NCBI GenBank assembly: GCA_016186905.1
Contig: JACPKS010000058.1
Location: 1 to 49,837 of the forward strand
Source of the DNA: Deltaproteobacteria bacterium
GTDB lineage: Bacteria > Bdellovibrionota > UBA1018 > UBA923
Direction of reading: 5' to 3'
DNA: 49,837 nt
The stretch's first letter is position 1; each line of letters begins with the position of its first letter. The translations under genes were made by a program, and so were the position numbers. Positions 26,383 to 34,736 of the stretch are shown in pieces. The notes under the pieces were generated by a model. That model was not told where the DNA came from. It was given only the letters and a program-made list of their open reading frames with translations, and did no database searches.

Positions 26383-26853
26383 ATGAACGCAAATAATACG
26401 CCGAAGACTGAAACCAAACGTCCTCCGTTTTACCGTCGCAGATACCTCATCATGCCGGCGTTTCAGCTGAGGCTGATTTTCTGGAACATGGGGATCATTC
26501 TCGGCATCTTCGCGATCGTGCTCGTCGTGATCGCGCGTTCGATGGGCGAGATGGTCGATATGGGAAACGAGGCGGGCCTTCCCGCAAGCCACCCGTACTT
26601 CCAGTTCGCGCACGACCTCGCCAGGAATTTCTACATCTACTTTTCCGGCGCGTTCGTAGTGGGAATTGTATTGGCGTGCACCGTGACTCTTCTGGTTTCG
26701 CACCGGCTTGCCGGGCCGATTTTCCGGCTGCGGAAATACTTCGACGGTCTCTCAACGGGTGGGCCGGTTTCAGAACTCCGCTTCCGCAAAAACGACTTCC
26801 TTCAGGACTTCGCGCCCGTGGTCAACGCCACGCTGAAGCGGGTCAAGGATTAG
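26383..26853 (+). CDS. Two-helix membrane protein with HAMP-like segment
   Basis: The 156-residue protein has a basic N-terminus (PPFYRRRYLI), a first membrane helix about 30-48, a 30-residue outer loop and a second helix about 84-107. The cytoplasmic part HRLAGPIFRLRKYFDGLSTG resembles the first helix of a HAMP linker, with its conserved Pro. No kinase or methyl-accepting domain follows, so it is a minimal sensor-like protein, perhaps a partner for another signalling protein. ATG 26383 is chosen because a -10 element lies just upstream. Function uncertain. Confidence 0.6.
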   Translation: MNANNTPKTETKRPPFYRRRYLIMPAFQLRLIFWNMGIILGIFAIVLVVIARSMGEMVDMGNEAGLPASHPYFQFAHDLARNFYIYFSGAFVVGIVLACTVTLLVSHRLAGPIFRLRKYFDGLSTGGPVSELRFRKNDFLQDFAPVVNATLKRVKD

Positions 26854-26870
26854 CGGGTTTGAGGGTCTGA

Positions 26871-28421
26871 ATGCCGCGGAATCTTAAGGCGAATACCACC
26901 GCGGCATGCGCAGGGGTTCTCACCTTGGGCATCGAGATGGCGGGCGGTCGGCTGCTCGCTCCGTACCTCGGCTCGTCGCTTCACCAGTGGGCAGCGCTTA
27001 TCGGCGTGGCGCTCGTTTCGTACAGTCTCGGCTACGCTGTCTTCGAGCGCCTGAATCGTCGCGGGCCGCTTCTGCCGCTGCTGCTCGGGGCGCTGTACGT
27101 GCTTTCTCTGCCCGTTTGGTTTGGGGCCGTCGCGGATCGGCTGATGCAGTTGCCGTTTTCGGTCGCTTCGGTTGGCGCCGCCGTATTGACGGTCGGATTT
27201 CCGTCGCTGCTTTGGGCGAGCCTGCTTCCCTACTTGCAAAAAAAGGTCGGACCCTCGGCCTCTTCGGGAATTTTGGTTTGGTCGGTTCTGGGAAATCTCG
27301 CGGGGGTTTGGGGCGTGGCGTTTTTCAGCATCCCCGCGATTGGAACCCGCATGACGCTCATCGTGATGGGCTGTTCCGGGCTGCTTCTCGCGCTGCTGTG
27401 GCTTCGGGAATTCGGGAAAATTTCACTTTTGCTTATTTCCGTCTTGGCGTGCGCGCCGTGGATTCTCATTCAATCCATTTCCAGCGCCGCTTCCTACAAG
27501 CCGTGGTCAGGCCAATCGGAGAATCCTTTTGCCCGCCGCGAGCTCGTTGAGATGCGCGACTCCGCCTACCAGCAGCTCGCGGTTTGGGACGATTTCTCGC
27601 CCGTGTCCGATTTGAAATTCCGGATTTTCACGATCGACGGCAACGTTCAGTTCGCCTGGAACGAGAAAAGCGATCTGGCGCGGCTTCCGGGAGAGGATTA
27701 CTTTAATTTTTCCACCGCGGCGGTGGAGTGGGTCGCGGGCGCGCCGGCGAAATCGGTTTTGATCGTGGGCCTGGGAGGCGGGCTCACGCCTTGGCAGATC
27801 CGAAGGTTTTTTCCCGAGACTGAAATCACCGTTTATGAACTGGATCCGGCGGTGATCGAAGTCGGCGGAAGGGTGCTGCCTTTAGCGCGGCTTCGCGACG
27901 CGCGGATTCACATCGGGGACGGGCGGCTTCTGCTGAAGCAGGTTCAAAAGACGTTCGATTATATTTATCTCGATACGTATCTGAATAGTTACGTGCCGTT
28001 TCACCTGACGACGGTCGAGTTTTTCCGAATCGCGCGGGAAAGGCTGAACCCGGGCGGAATTCTGGTCGCGAACTTTCTGACCGCGTTCCGCGATACGGGT
28101 CTTCTTGCGAAGCTTGAAGCCACGGCGCAGTCGGTGTTTTCCTCGGTCGGCACGCTTGAGCTTTCGGGCACGATCAATACGTTGCTGGTGGCCAGCCCTG
28201 AAAAAGCCGATCTTACGGCGCGCATGAGTTTCGCCGCGGAGAGGGGAGCCGAGGCGCTGCGGCCGATCAGCGCGAGCGCGCGGAAAATTTTTCGACGAAC
28301 TGCCGCGCTCGCGTCGGCGAGCGGTTCGCCGCGCGGCGACCTCCTCACCGACGACAAAAACGATACCGAGCAAAGACTTTTTGAGACTCACCGGCGCCTT
28401 CCGCTGGCGCGGCCGTATTAA
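26871..28421 (+). CDS. Membrane-bound spermidine-synthase-like protein
   Basis: The 516-residue protein joins an N-terminal block of about seven membrane helices (to residue 205) to a C-terminal methyltransferase-fold domain. The latter has VLIVGLGGGLTPWQIRRFFP, the acidic strand end VYELDPAVIEV, GDGRLLL and DYIYLDTYLNS. This matches fused polyamine-aminopropyltransferase-like proteins, where a polyamine role is often unproven. It starts 17 bases after the HAMP-like gene. True spermidine synthase activity should not be assumed. Confidence 0.8.
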   Translation: MPRNLKANTTAACAGVLTLGIEMAGGRLLAPYLGSSLHQWAALIGVALVSYSLGYAVFERLNRRGPLLPLLLGALYVLSLPVWFGAVADRLMQLPFSVASVGAAVLTVGFPSLLWASLLPYLQKKVGPSASSGILVWSVLGNLAGVWGVAFFSIPAIGTRMTLIVMGCSGLLLALLWLREFGKISLLLISVLACAPWILIQSISSAASYKPWSGQSENPFARRELVEMRDSAYQQLAVWDDFSPVSDLKFRIFTIDGNVQFAWNEKSDLARLPGEDYFNFSTAAVEWVAGAPAKSVLIVGLGGGLTPWQIRRFFPETEITVYELDPAVIEVGGRVLPLARLRDARIHIGDGRLLLKQVQKTFDYIYLDTYLNSYVPFHLTTVEFFRIARERLNPGGILVANFLTAFRDTGLLAKLEATAQSVFSSVGTLELSGTINTLLVASPEKADLTARMSFAAERGAEALRPISASARKIFRRTAALASASGSPRGDLLTDDKNDTEQRLFETHRRLPLARPY

Positions 28422-28572
28422 AAAAGTAATAGACGCATTCGTATTCTTTTACGTTCAGGTAATGCCATCGCCTGCTGGCGGGGAGGTAAAATTCCCAAAC
28501 CCGGTCCCCATGATCGTTCACAGCGGCGAACCGTTTTACTTGAGAGACGATCGACGCGAGAAGTTTCTTCAT
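28345..28572 (-). CDS. Possible small protein of unknown function
   Basis: A 75-codon frame starting MKKLLASIVSQVKRFAAVNDHG, with the rather protein-like segment RVWEFYLPASRRWHYL. Its 3' end overlaps the end of the spermidine-synthase-like gene on the other strand. No ribosome site is clear. A plus-strand frame covers the same bases (28381-28686), so at most one is real; I favour this one on residue pattern only. Confidence 0.3.
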   Translation of the reverse strand: MKKLLASIVSQVKRFAAVNDHGDRVWEFYLPASRRWHYLNVKEYECVYYFFNTAAPAEGAGESQKVFARYRFCRR

Positions 28573-28699
28573 CGAGTAAGTCCGGATTCTTATGATGCAG
28601 TAAAAGACGTGGACTTGGAAGAAGGTTTTGAACTCATCATACTGATGAGAAAATCCATCCTGTCGAGTTTGCAGTACGACGGTTAGTTTCGCCGCGACT

Positions 28700-29401
28700 T
28701 TACCGCCCCACGCACCGAACGGCGTCGCCGGGGTTGTTGCGGCTGTCGCCCTTGATGACGCCGCCGTTGCCCGGAAAATAGTAGGCGTAGTCGACCGCGA
28801 AGTTGATGATCGACGAAGACCAGAACCAGCGGTCGCGCATCCGCGGCACGACCTCGCGAAAGCCGTTCGATTCGAGCGTCACGTAATCGTCATCTTTGTT
28901 CTTGGGATTTCCCGCCGGCAGCCTCCACGAAACGTTCGACAGGTATCCACGCGCCTCAAGCGAGGAATCGTGGGCGCAGAGCTTTTCGGCCTGGTAATGC
29001 GTGTGCAAACCATCCAGGACGTCGCTGATGAGAAGGTCTGATTTCGTGTCCTGCCACACTTCCTTGCCTTTTCTCGCCATCGTGCGCTTGACGAGCCTGA
29101 AGACCACGCCCTTGGACGTCATGCACTGAAATCCTTCGGGAACGAGGCGCAACTCGGGTTCGTCGAGATTCGCGCAAGGCTGGGGCGGCGGAACCGGCTC
29201 CGCCCCGAGATTGGTGTTCAAGCCCTTGAGTTCTTCGTTCGCTTTTTTCAGGGCGGTGTTTTCTTCCTGAAGTTTTTGCAGCTGTACGTCGTCGGATGTC
29301 GCCGCGTGCGTCGCTGTCAGGCTGGTGAATACGGCCAATAGGGCGGCGCAGCCGCGAAGGAGCCACATCGGCGATGTCTTCTGGCGGTCCTTCGGTTTCA
29401 T
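28700..29401 (-). CDS. Exported protein with coiled coil and DUF1566-like (Lcl-type) C-terminal domain
   Basis: The 233-residue product has a signal peptide (hydrophobic 13-30, ending HAA-T), then a short coiled coil around residues 38-66 (LQKLQEENTALKKANEELKG), a Pro-rich linker (VPPPQPC) and a globular domain. The end pattern, WFWSSSI, then A.DYAYYF, then K..SRNNPGDAVRCVGR, is typical of DUF1566/Lcl domains found on bacterial surface proteins. The ligand is unknown. The gene is divergent from lexA. Confidence 0.7.
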   Translation of the reverse strand: MKPKDRQKTSPMWLLRGCAALLAVFTSLTATHAATSDDVQLQKLQEENTALKKANEELKGLNTNLGAEPVPPPQPCANLDEPELRLVPEGFQCMTSKGVVFRLVKRTMARKGKEVWQDTKSDLLISDVLDGLHTHYQAEKLCAHDSSLEARGYLSNVSWRLPAGNPKNKDDDYVTLESNGFREVVPRMRDRWFWSSSIINFAVDYAYYFPGNGGVIKGDSRNNPGDAVRCVGR

Positions 29402-29522
29402 CTCTACTTAGTGGATCGGCAAATCCTCGCGAATTTTGATTTGCCTTGACGGTCTGGGCATTTTTTTCCGCTCTTTTCTAAGCGACCCCACTTTAAGGCG
29501 CCCGTCTGCGGCTAAGTCAGGA

Positions 29523-29551
29523 TTGACTTACGCAAAACTTACGCATATATT
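29523..29551 (+). promoter_or_regulatory. lexA promoter with a TTAC-N7-TTAC direct-repeat operator in its spacer
   Basis: TTGACT (29523-29528) and TATATT (29546-29551) are separated by exactly 17 bases. The direct repeat CTTACGCA (29527-29534 and 29538-29545, 11 bases apart) fills the spacer, and can be written TTAC-N7-TTAC. The same N7 spacing is known for the GTTC-N7-GTTC LexA box of alphaproteobacteria. A repressor bound here would block RNA polymerase directly, so LexA autoregulation is the natural reading. That LexA binds this site is inferred. Confidence 0.65.
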
Positions 29552-29559
29552 TAATGAGT

Positions 29560-30270
29560 ATGGTGCGCTCCCAACCCTCAAAACACCTCCCCAAGCACCT
29601 CACGCCGAAGCAAAAAAGGCTTTTGGATTTCATCGGCGAGTTCCTCGGGCGAAACGGATATGCGCCCTCGCAGCACGAGATCGCGGCGCACTTCGGGTAC
29701 AGCTCGCTCGGCACGGTTCAGAATTTTCTCGTGCGGCTTGAGCGTGGAGGGCACCTGCGCAAAGAATGGAACGGCAAGCGCGCGATTGAGATCCCCTTGC
29801 GCGAAGCGCCAGCCCCCCCGAATTTTCCTATGCGAGGTTCTTCGTCACAGGCAATCCGCAACCACGAAGTCGAACTGCCGCTCCTAGGACGGGTCGCGGC
29901 AGGCAGGCCGATCGAAGCTGTTGAAACCCGAGAGACCATCGAAGTGCCGCCGTCGATGGTTCGAGAAGGAGCGGGCGGCGGGTTTTTCGTGCTTCAAGTC
30001 AGTGGCGACTCGATGATCGAGGACGGCATCCTCGATGGTGATTATGTCGTGATCCAAAAACAGGAAACCGCCGATGACGGCGAGACGGTCGTGGCACTCA
30101 TCGACAACGAGGCCACGATCAAGCGGCTGCGCCGGCGGCGAGAAGGCGGACGCGAGCGTGTGGAATTGCATCCCGCGAATCCGAATTACGCGCCGATCAT
30201 CGTCGGTCCGGAGCGCGAACTCAGGATCGAGGGCGTGTTCGCGGGATTGATTCGCAAGCCGAGGCGTTGA
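29560..30270 (+). CDS. lexA: SOS repressor LexA
   Basis: A 236-residue repressor. The N-terminal winged helix-turn-helix reads SQHEIAAHFGYSSLGTVQNFL. The S24 peptidase domain has the self-cleavage bond Ala114-Gly115 (RVAAGRPIE), the nucleophile Ser151 (VSGDSMIEDG) and the general base Lys188 (NEATIKRL). In-frame ATGs lie at 29554 and 29560. I choose 29560 because the -10 box ends at 29551, so transcription should start near 29558, after the first ATG; the mRNA would then be leaderless. dinB starts in the stop codon (TGATG). Length is slightly above the usual 200-215 residues. Confidence 0.92.
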   Translation: MVRSQPSKHLPKHLTPKQKRLLDFIGEFLGRNGYAPSQHEIAAHFGYSSLGTVQNFLVRLERGGHLRKEWNGKRAIEIPLREAPAPPNFPMRGSSSQAIRNHEVELPLLGRVAAGRPIEAVETRETIEVPPSMVREGAGGGFFVLQVSGDSMIEDGILDGDYVVIQKQETADDGETVVALIDNEATIKRLRRRREGGRERVELHPANPNYAPIIVGPERELRIEGVFAGLIRKPRR

Positions 30271-31544
30271 TGCCGCAAACCGATTCCGAAAAACCGCTGC
30301 GCTGGCTTCTCGTCGACTTCAACGCGTACTTCGCGTCGGTTGAGCAGCAAGAGCGTCCGGAGCTGCGCGGAAAGCCGGTCGCCGTCGTGCCCTCGCTCGT
30401 CGATACGACCTGCGCGATCGCGGCGAGTTACGAGGCCAAGGCGTTTGGCATCAAGACCGGAACGCTCGTGCGCGACGTTCGGCGGCTCTGCCCGAAGGCT
30501 CAAATCGTCGAGGCGCGGCCCGATCTCTACGTCAAATATCACGATCGTCTCGTCGGGGCCGTCGAGTCGTGTCTTCCGGTCAGCGCGGTTCTTTCGATCG
30601 ACGAGATGGCGTGCCGACTGGGGGGCGGAGATCGCGACGAAGCCGCCGCGCGAAAACTCGCGCGCGAGGTGAAGGCCGCGGTTCGCGGCGTGGGCGGGGT
30701 TCTGCGCTGCTCGATCGGCATCGCGCCAAATCGTTTTTTGGCGAAGCTTGCAAGCGACACGCAAAAACCGGACGGACTGGTTGTGCTGCGCGCGCGCGAC
30801 TTGCCGGGCTCGATTCAGCATCTTGGCGCGCGCGAGCTTTGCGGAATCGGCCCGCGCATGGAGCGAAGACTCGCCGCGCGCGGCGTGCGAACCGTTGCAG
30901 ATCTTTTCGCGCTGACACCTGCCGAGATGCGCGCGGCGTGGGGCGGGGTGAACGGTGATCGGTTCTATCGCTCACTTCGCGGCGAAGAAGTTGATCGTGA
31001 GGAAAGCGCCCGCAAAAGTATCGGACATTCCCATGTTCTGGCGCCCGAGCTTCGCACTCCAGAAAAAGCGCTTGCGGTGGCCGAACGCCTCATCCACAAG
31101 GTGGCCGCGCGCCTTCGCAGCAATGGGCTTTGGGCGCGCGGGTTTTCGCTCCACGTGCGCTTTCAGGGCGATGGAGGAAAAGGGAGTGCTACGAGCTGGA
31201 ATGCCGATGCATGGTCGCGGCAAGCGCGGCTGCTCGAGTGCCAAGACACGTTAACGCTTCTTGAAACGGTTCGAAGGCTTTGGAAAGAGGCGATGGAGGA
31301 AGCGCCGATGGATCGGCCCTTCGGAGTCGGTGTTGCGGTCTTTGATCTTGTCGAGGACGCGCACCACACGTTTTCACTTTTTTCGGAAGACCGGCGCGCG
31401 CAACTTTCGCGCGCCATGGATCGCATCAACGAGAAGTTCGGACGCGACTCGACTTATTTCGGCGGAGTGCGCGGAGCGGACTTTACCGCTCCCATGCGGA
31501 TCGCGTTCACGCAGATTCCCGACGAGGTCGAGAGGATGGATTAA
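30270..31544 (+). CDS. dinB: Y-family translesion DNA polymerase (DinB/Pol IV type)
   Basis: The 424-residue polymerase copies damaged DNA under SOS control. The palm motifs are WLLVDFNAYFASVEQ, with the first metal-binding Asp, and VLSIDEMACRL, with the Asp-Glu pair. CSIGIAPNRFLAKLAS and GIGPRMERRLAARGV (helix-hairpin-helix) follow. The family's usual DMD appears here as DFN. ATG 30270 overlaps the lexA stop; a TTG three bases earlier is the alternative. The C-terminus lacks an obvious beta-clamp peptide, though EVERMD ends the protein. Being downstream of lexA, it should be LexA-repressed. Confidence 0.9.
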   Translation: MPQTDSEKPLRWLLVDFNAYFASVEQQERPELRGKPVAVVPSLVDTTCAIAASYEAKAFGIKTGTLVRDVRRLCPKAQIVEARPDLYVKYHDRLVGAVESCLPVSAVLSIDEMACRLGGGDRDEAAARKLAREVKAAVRGVGGVLRCSIGIAPNRFLAKLASDTQKPDGLVVLRARDLPGSIQHLGARELCGIGPRMERRLAARGVRTVADLFALTPAEMRAAWGGVNGDRFYRSLRGEEVDREESARKSIGHSHVLAPELRTPEKALAVAERLIHKVAARLRSNGLWARGFSLHVRFQGDGGKGSATSWNADAWSRQARLLECQDTLTLLETVRRLWKEAMEEAPMDRPFGVGVAVFDLVEDAHHTFSLFSEDRRAQLSRAMDRINEKFGRDSTYFGGVRGADFTAPMRIAFTQIPDEVERMD

Positions 31545-32479
31545 AAAACCGGGTGCCGCGAGCGGCCGAAACGCACGGTTCGCGTTTCTGGAATAAACGC
31601 CGCCACCGCCGAGATCTTCGTGACGTCTTCGCCGCGGCAGCCATCGTCGGCGCAGCGGTTTGAGATGCGGCAGTTGCCGTCGTCGTCCCAGCCGAAATCC
31701 GTCTCGCCGCGCACGAGCACGCCTTCGATGGCTCCAGTGCCGGCGTTAAAAACAGCGCTTCCGGAATTGCCGCCGTAGGTGTCGAGATTGGCCACGAAAT
31801 AGCCTTCGGGGCTGGCGTCGCGTACGGCAGCACCTCCAGAGACTTTCGTTGGGAGGCCCGACGGGTGGCCGATCACCACGAGGCGGTCGCCCGCTCCTGC
31901 GTCGCCGCCACGGTGGATTGCAAGTGGGCGGCGCCCCCTGACTTTTCGGTCTACGCGGATCAACGCGTAGTCGGCGCCGTTGTCGTTTTCATCGCGCGTG
32001 ACGATGCCCGAGCAGGAATATACGTCCTCATTCGGAACCATCTCCGGCATTTCCCCTAGCTGCGAGATGCCGTACCCGAATACGAAGCGCGTCTGCGCGC
32101 AGGCCTCTTCGGTCTCCACGCAGTGGCCAGCCGTGAGGATGAGATCAGGACCCACGAGGGAGCCCGAACAAAACGCGCCCGTCGGCTGCTCGAAGAACGG
32201 CTCGCTTGAGCAGAGCTGAAACGCATCGCCGAATTTTTCGCCGATCAGCGTTGCGAGCCCCGAGCTTGGGTCGGACTTCACGTCGGATTCCTTGAAGAGC
32301 GCGGCGGTCGAAGCCGCGAGTTTGACCAAGCGCGCGTCTTCGACTTGGTAAATGTCTTGGCGATCGTCGTCGCCGTAAATCACGTTGGGTCGTAAGGGGC
32401 CAGCCATTGCGGCGGAAGAAAATGAAGCCGCAAGCGCGAGGATCGAAAGAAAACGAATACCGGCGCGAGACTTTTCCAT
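31541..32479 (-). CDS. Secreted trypsin-like (S1) serine protease
   Basis: The 312-residue protein has a signal peptide (hydrophobic 11-24, ending AMA-G). The triad is complete: LTAGHC (His), ADYALIRVDR (Asp) and TYGGNSGSAVFN (Ser). The first part lacks the typical IVGG start and instead has GDDDRQDIYQV, so activation may differ; this resembles the V8/glutamyl endopeptidase-like group. ATG 32479 has GGAGGGG 8 bases upstream and is preferred over a GTG at 32485 that abuts that site. It converges with dinB, sharing stop-codon bases (TTAA). Confidence 0.85.
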   Translation of the reverse strand: MEKSRAGIRFLSILALAASFSSAAMAGPLRPNVIYGDDDRQDIYQVEDARLVKLAASTAALFKESDVKSDPSSGLATLIGEKFGDAFQLCSSEPFFEQPTGAFCSGSLVGPDLILTAGHCVETEEACAQTRFVFGYGISQLGEMPEMVPNEDVYSCSGIVTRDENDNGADYALIRVDRKVRGRRPLAIHRGGDAGAGDRLVVIGHPSGLPTKVSGGAAVRDASPEGYFVANLDTYGGNSGSAVFNAGTGAIEGVLVRGETDFGWDDDGNCRISNRCADDGCRGEDVTKISAVAAFIPETRTVRFGRSRHPVF

Positions 32480-32563
32480 GTCCACCCCCTCCCTGGGGTA
32501 ACGCGTTCATGCGTTTGGTAGGTCAAGCGTATCTAGCCCGTGGCCGACGTCAAGCGGGGTGCG

Positions 32564-32628
32564 AAAAAAAAGGTGGCTGCCTACTCATTACGAAACGATG
32601 CGTTACGAAAAGTGGAATAGCATCTTTA
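32564..32628 (-). terminator. Second copy of the stop-codon hairpin element
   Basis: Read on the minus strand it starts at the TAA stop of the flavin oxidase: TAAAGATGCTATTCCACTTT, then TCGTAACGC, ending GGCAGCCACCTTTTTTTT. It lines up along its length with the element at 7150-7210, including the ACTTTTCGT and CACCTTTT blocks. Its arms pair less perfectly, but it has a better U tract. It also lies upstream of the trypsin-like gene, so it separates the two minus-strand transcription units. Confidence 0.6.
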
Positions 32629-34056
32629 GGGAAGGGTCTTATCGGGATTGAGAATTCCGGCCGGATCAAACGCGCGTTTGATCGCGCGCATGAGCGCGAG
32701 TTCCGCGGGGCCGTAGACGATGGGAAGATAGCGGCGCTGCACGTATCCCACGCCGTGTTCGCCGCTTACGGTGCCGCCGAGGTCGCGAACGGCTTCAAAA
32801 ATCCGTGTGATGCATTTTGGCAGCTCGCTGTTCCACGCGTCGTCGCTTAAGTTTTCCTTCAAGAGGTTGACGTGCAGGTTTCCGTCGCCGGCGTGGCCGT
32901 AGCATACGCTTGCGACGCCGTATTCCGCGCAGATCGATTTCACGCGTTTCAAAAGTTCGGGAAGTACAAAGCGCGGCACGACGGTGTCTTCTTCTTTGTA
33001 AACCGCGCGCGTTTTCACCGCTTCGCCGATCGAGCGGCGGATGCGCCAGAGGCGCTCGGCACGCTCCGGGCTGTCGGCGAGCGCCATGTCGGCGGCGCCG
33101 AATCGCTCGAGCACCGTCGAGAGCGTTTCCAGTTGGCGATCGATCTCGGCGTCACTGAACCCGTCCACCTCCAAAAGGAGCATCGCGGTTGCGTTGGGAA
33201 AAGGATTCGGTTCGCTCGTCTGGCGGCACCCGGCTTCGAGGGCCTCGCGCTCCATGTATTCGCAGGCACTGGGAGTGAGGCCTGCCTGAAAAAGAGCGGC
33301 CACGGCGGCGGCGGGTTTTTCAAGCGAATCAAAGGGGGCGAGTACCAGCGACTTGCGCGTGGGCATCGGGATGAGTTTCAGAAAAATTTTCGTGATGACC
33401 GCGAGAGTGCCCTCCGAGCCGATGAGCAGTTGCGTGAGGTTGTATCCCGTCGAATTTTTCAGAAGCTTTCCACCGTGGCGAACGATCTCTCCGGTTGGAA
33501 GCACGGCTTCAACGCCGTAAACGTAATCCTTCGTCACGCCGTATTTCACCGCGCGCGGCCCGCCGGCGCAGTGGGAGAGATTTCCGCCGAGCATGCAGCT
33601 ACCGCGGCTCGCGGGATCGGGCGGGTAGAAGAGGCCCTTTTCGGCGACCGCATTCTGAAGCACCTCGGTGATCACGCCCGGCTCGACCACGGCCATGAGA
33701 TTGTCGGTATCGATCTCGAGGATGCGGTTCATTTTCCCAAGCGACAATACGATTCCGCCTCGCACGGGAAGAGCGGCGCCGCTTAAGCCCGTGCCGGCAC
33801 CTCGCGGCGTGACGGGAATCCGCTCGCGCGTCGCGAACGCGAGAACCTTCGAGACTTCTTCAGCGGAGCGCGCGAGCACGGCGACTGAAGGCTTGAAGCG
33901 CAGGTCTTCGGTGAAGTCGTGCGAGTAGGTCTCGAGCGCCTCCGCCCCGTTTGCGTCGTCGTCGGCCAGAACGCGGTCCGCGCCGACAAGCTTGCGCAAC
34001 GCTTCGAGGTGTCTAGCGGTGAAAGGCTGAAAAATTTGCTCGGGCTCTTTTGCCAT
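32626..34056 (-). CDS. glcD: FAD-linked oxidase, glycolate/D-lactate dehydrogenase GlcD type
   Basis: The 476-residue flavoprotein oxidises 2-hydroxy acids. The FAD-binding PCMH domain has VTPRGAGTGLSG, VVEPGVITEVLQ, FYPPDPAS and GGNLSHCAGGPRAVKYG. The C-terminal cap domain has YGHAGDGNLHVNLL and VSGEHGVGYVQRRYLP. It would act in the cytoplasm or at the membrane with a partner such as GlcE/GlcF, but none is nearby, so a single-subunit D-lactate/2-hydroxyglutarate-type enzyme is equally possible. It is coupled to dcd (TAATG). Confidence 0.88.
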   Translation of the reverse strand: MAKEPEQIFQPFTARHLEALRKLVGADRVLADDDANGAEALETYSHDFTEDLRFKPSVAVLARSAEEVSKVLAFATRERIPVTPRGAGTGLSGAALPVRGGIVLSLGKMNRILEIDTDNLMAVVEPGVITEVLQNAVAEKGLFYPPDPASRGSCMLGGNLSHCAGGPRAVKYGVTKDYVYGVEAVLPTGEIVRHGGKLLKNSTGYNLTQLLIGSEGTLAVITKIFLKLIPMPTRKSLVLAPFDSLEKPAAAVAALFQAGLTPSACEYMEREALEAGCRQTSEPNPFPNATAMLLLEVDGFSDAEIDRQLETLSTVLERFGAADMALADSPERAERLWRIRRSIGEAVKTRAVYKEEDTVVPRFVLPELLKRVKSICAEYGVASVCYGHAGDGNLHVNLLKENLSDDAWNSELPKCITRIFEAVRDLGGTVSGEHGVGYVQRRYLPIVYGPAELALMRAIKRAFDPAGILNPDKTLP

Positions 34057-34622
34057 TACATCCGCGGAAGCGTCACGCCGGTTTGCGACTGGTATTTGCC
34101 GTTTTTGTCTTTGTAGGAAACTTCGCAGTCTTCGTCGCTTTCGAAGAACAGCACCTGCGCGAGACCTTCGTTGGCGTAAATCTTCGCGGGAAGCGGCGTC
34201 GTGTTGCTGATTTCAAGCGTCACGATGCCTTCCCACTCCGGCTCGAACGGCGTCACGTTCACGATGATCCCGCAGCGCGCGTACGTGCTCTTGCCGAGGC
34301 AGATCGTGAGAACGTTGCGAGGAATGCGGAAATATTCCACCGTGCGCGCGAGCGCGAACGAGTTCGGCGGCACGATGCAGACGTCGCCTTTGAAGCTCAC
34401 GAACGAGTTGGGATCGAAGTTTTTAGGGTCGACGACCGTATTATTGATGTTCGTGAAGATTTTGAACTCGTCGGCGACGCGGACGTCGTAGCCGTATGAC
34501 GAGACACCGTAGCTGATGACGGTGCTTCGGTCGGATTTCCGCGCCTGTCGCGGCTCGAACGGTTCGATCATGCGGCGTTCCAGGGCCATTTTCGTAATCC
34601 ATTTGTCGGGCTTGATGGGCAT
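34056..34622 (-). CDS. dcd: dCTP deaminase
   Basis: A 188-residue cytoplasmic enzyme converting dCTP to dUTP for thymidylate synthesis. It has the family start (the early IEPFEP), [13 protein letters not shown], the active-site loop [10 protein letters not shown] and [16 protein letters not shown] with the catalytic Glu, then the C-terminal [13 protein letters not shown]. Length is normal. A GGAGGAG site lies 6 bases before the ATG. It is the first gene of a unit with the flavin oxidase and divergent from the subtilisin gene. Confidence 0.95.
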   Translation of the reverse strand: MPIKPDKWITKMALERRMIEPFEPRQARKSDRSTVISYGVSSYGYDVRVADEFKIFTNINNTVVDPKNFDPNSFVSFKGDVCIVPPNSFALARTVEYFRIPRNVLTICLGKSTYARCGIIVNVTPFEPEWEGIVTLEISNTTPLPAKIYANEGLAQVLFFESDEDCEVSYKDKNGKYQSQTGVTLPRM

Positions 34623-34670
34623 TCAATGCTCCTCCGTCTTCGAAACGATCCTAAAAAAGAGCAGGGGGTA

Positions 34671-34698
34671 TTGACTCTGCTTCCAGTCGTCCTACACT
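34671..34698 (+). promoter_or_regulatory. Probable promoter of the subtilisin gene
   Basis: TTGACT (34671-34676), 16 bases, TACACT (34693-34698) gives a good sigma70-like promoter. The predicted start near 34705 leaves a short leader with GGAGG (34726-34730) before the ATG at 34737. Confidence 0.5.
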
Positions 34699-34736
34699 TT
34701 TTATAGTTCATATAAATGGCATCATGGAGGATGGCA

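Noticed and set aside
28381..28686. Plus-strand ORF of 101 codons in the interval after the spermidine-synthase-like gene
   Set aside because: No ribosome site and a less protein-like sequence than the opposing minus-strand frame; kept only as an alternative to it.
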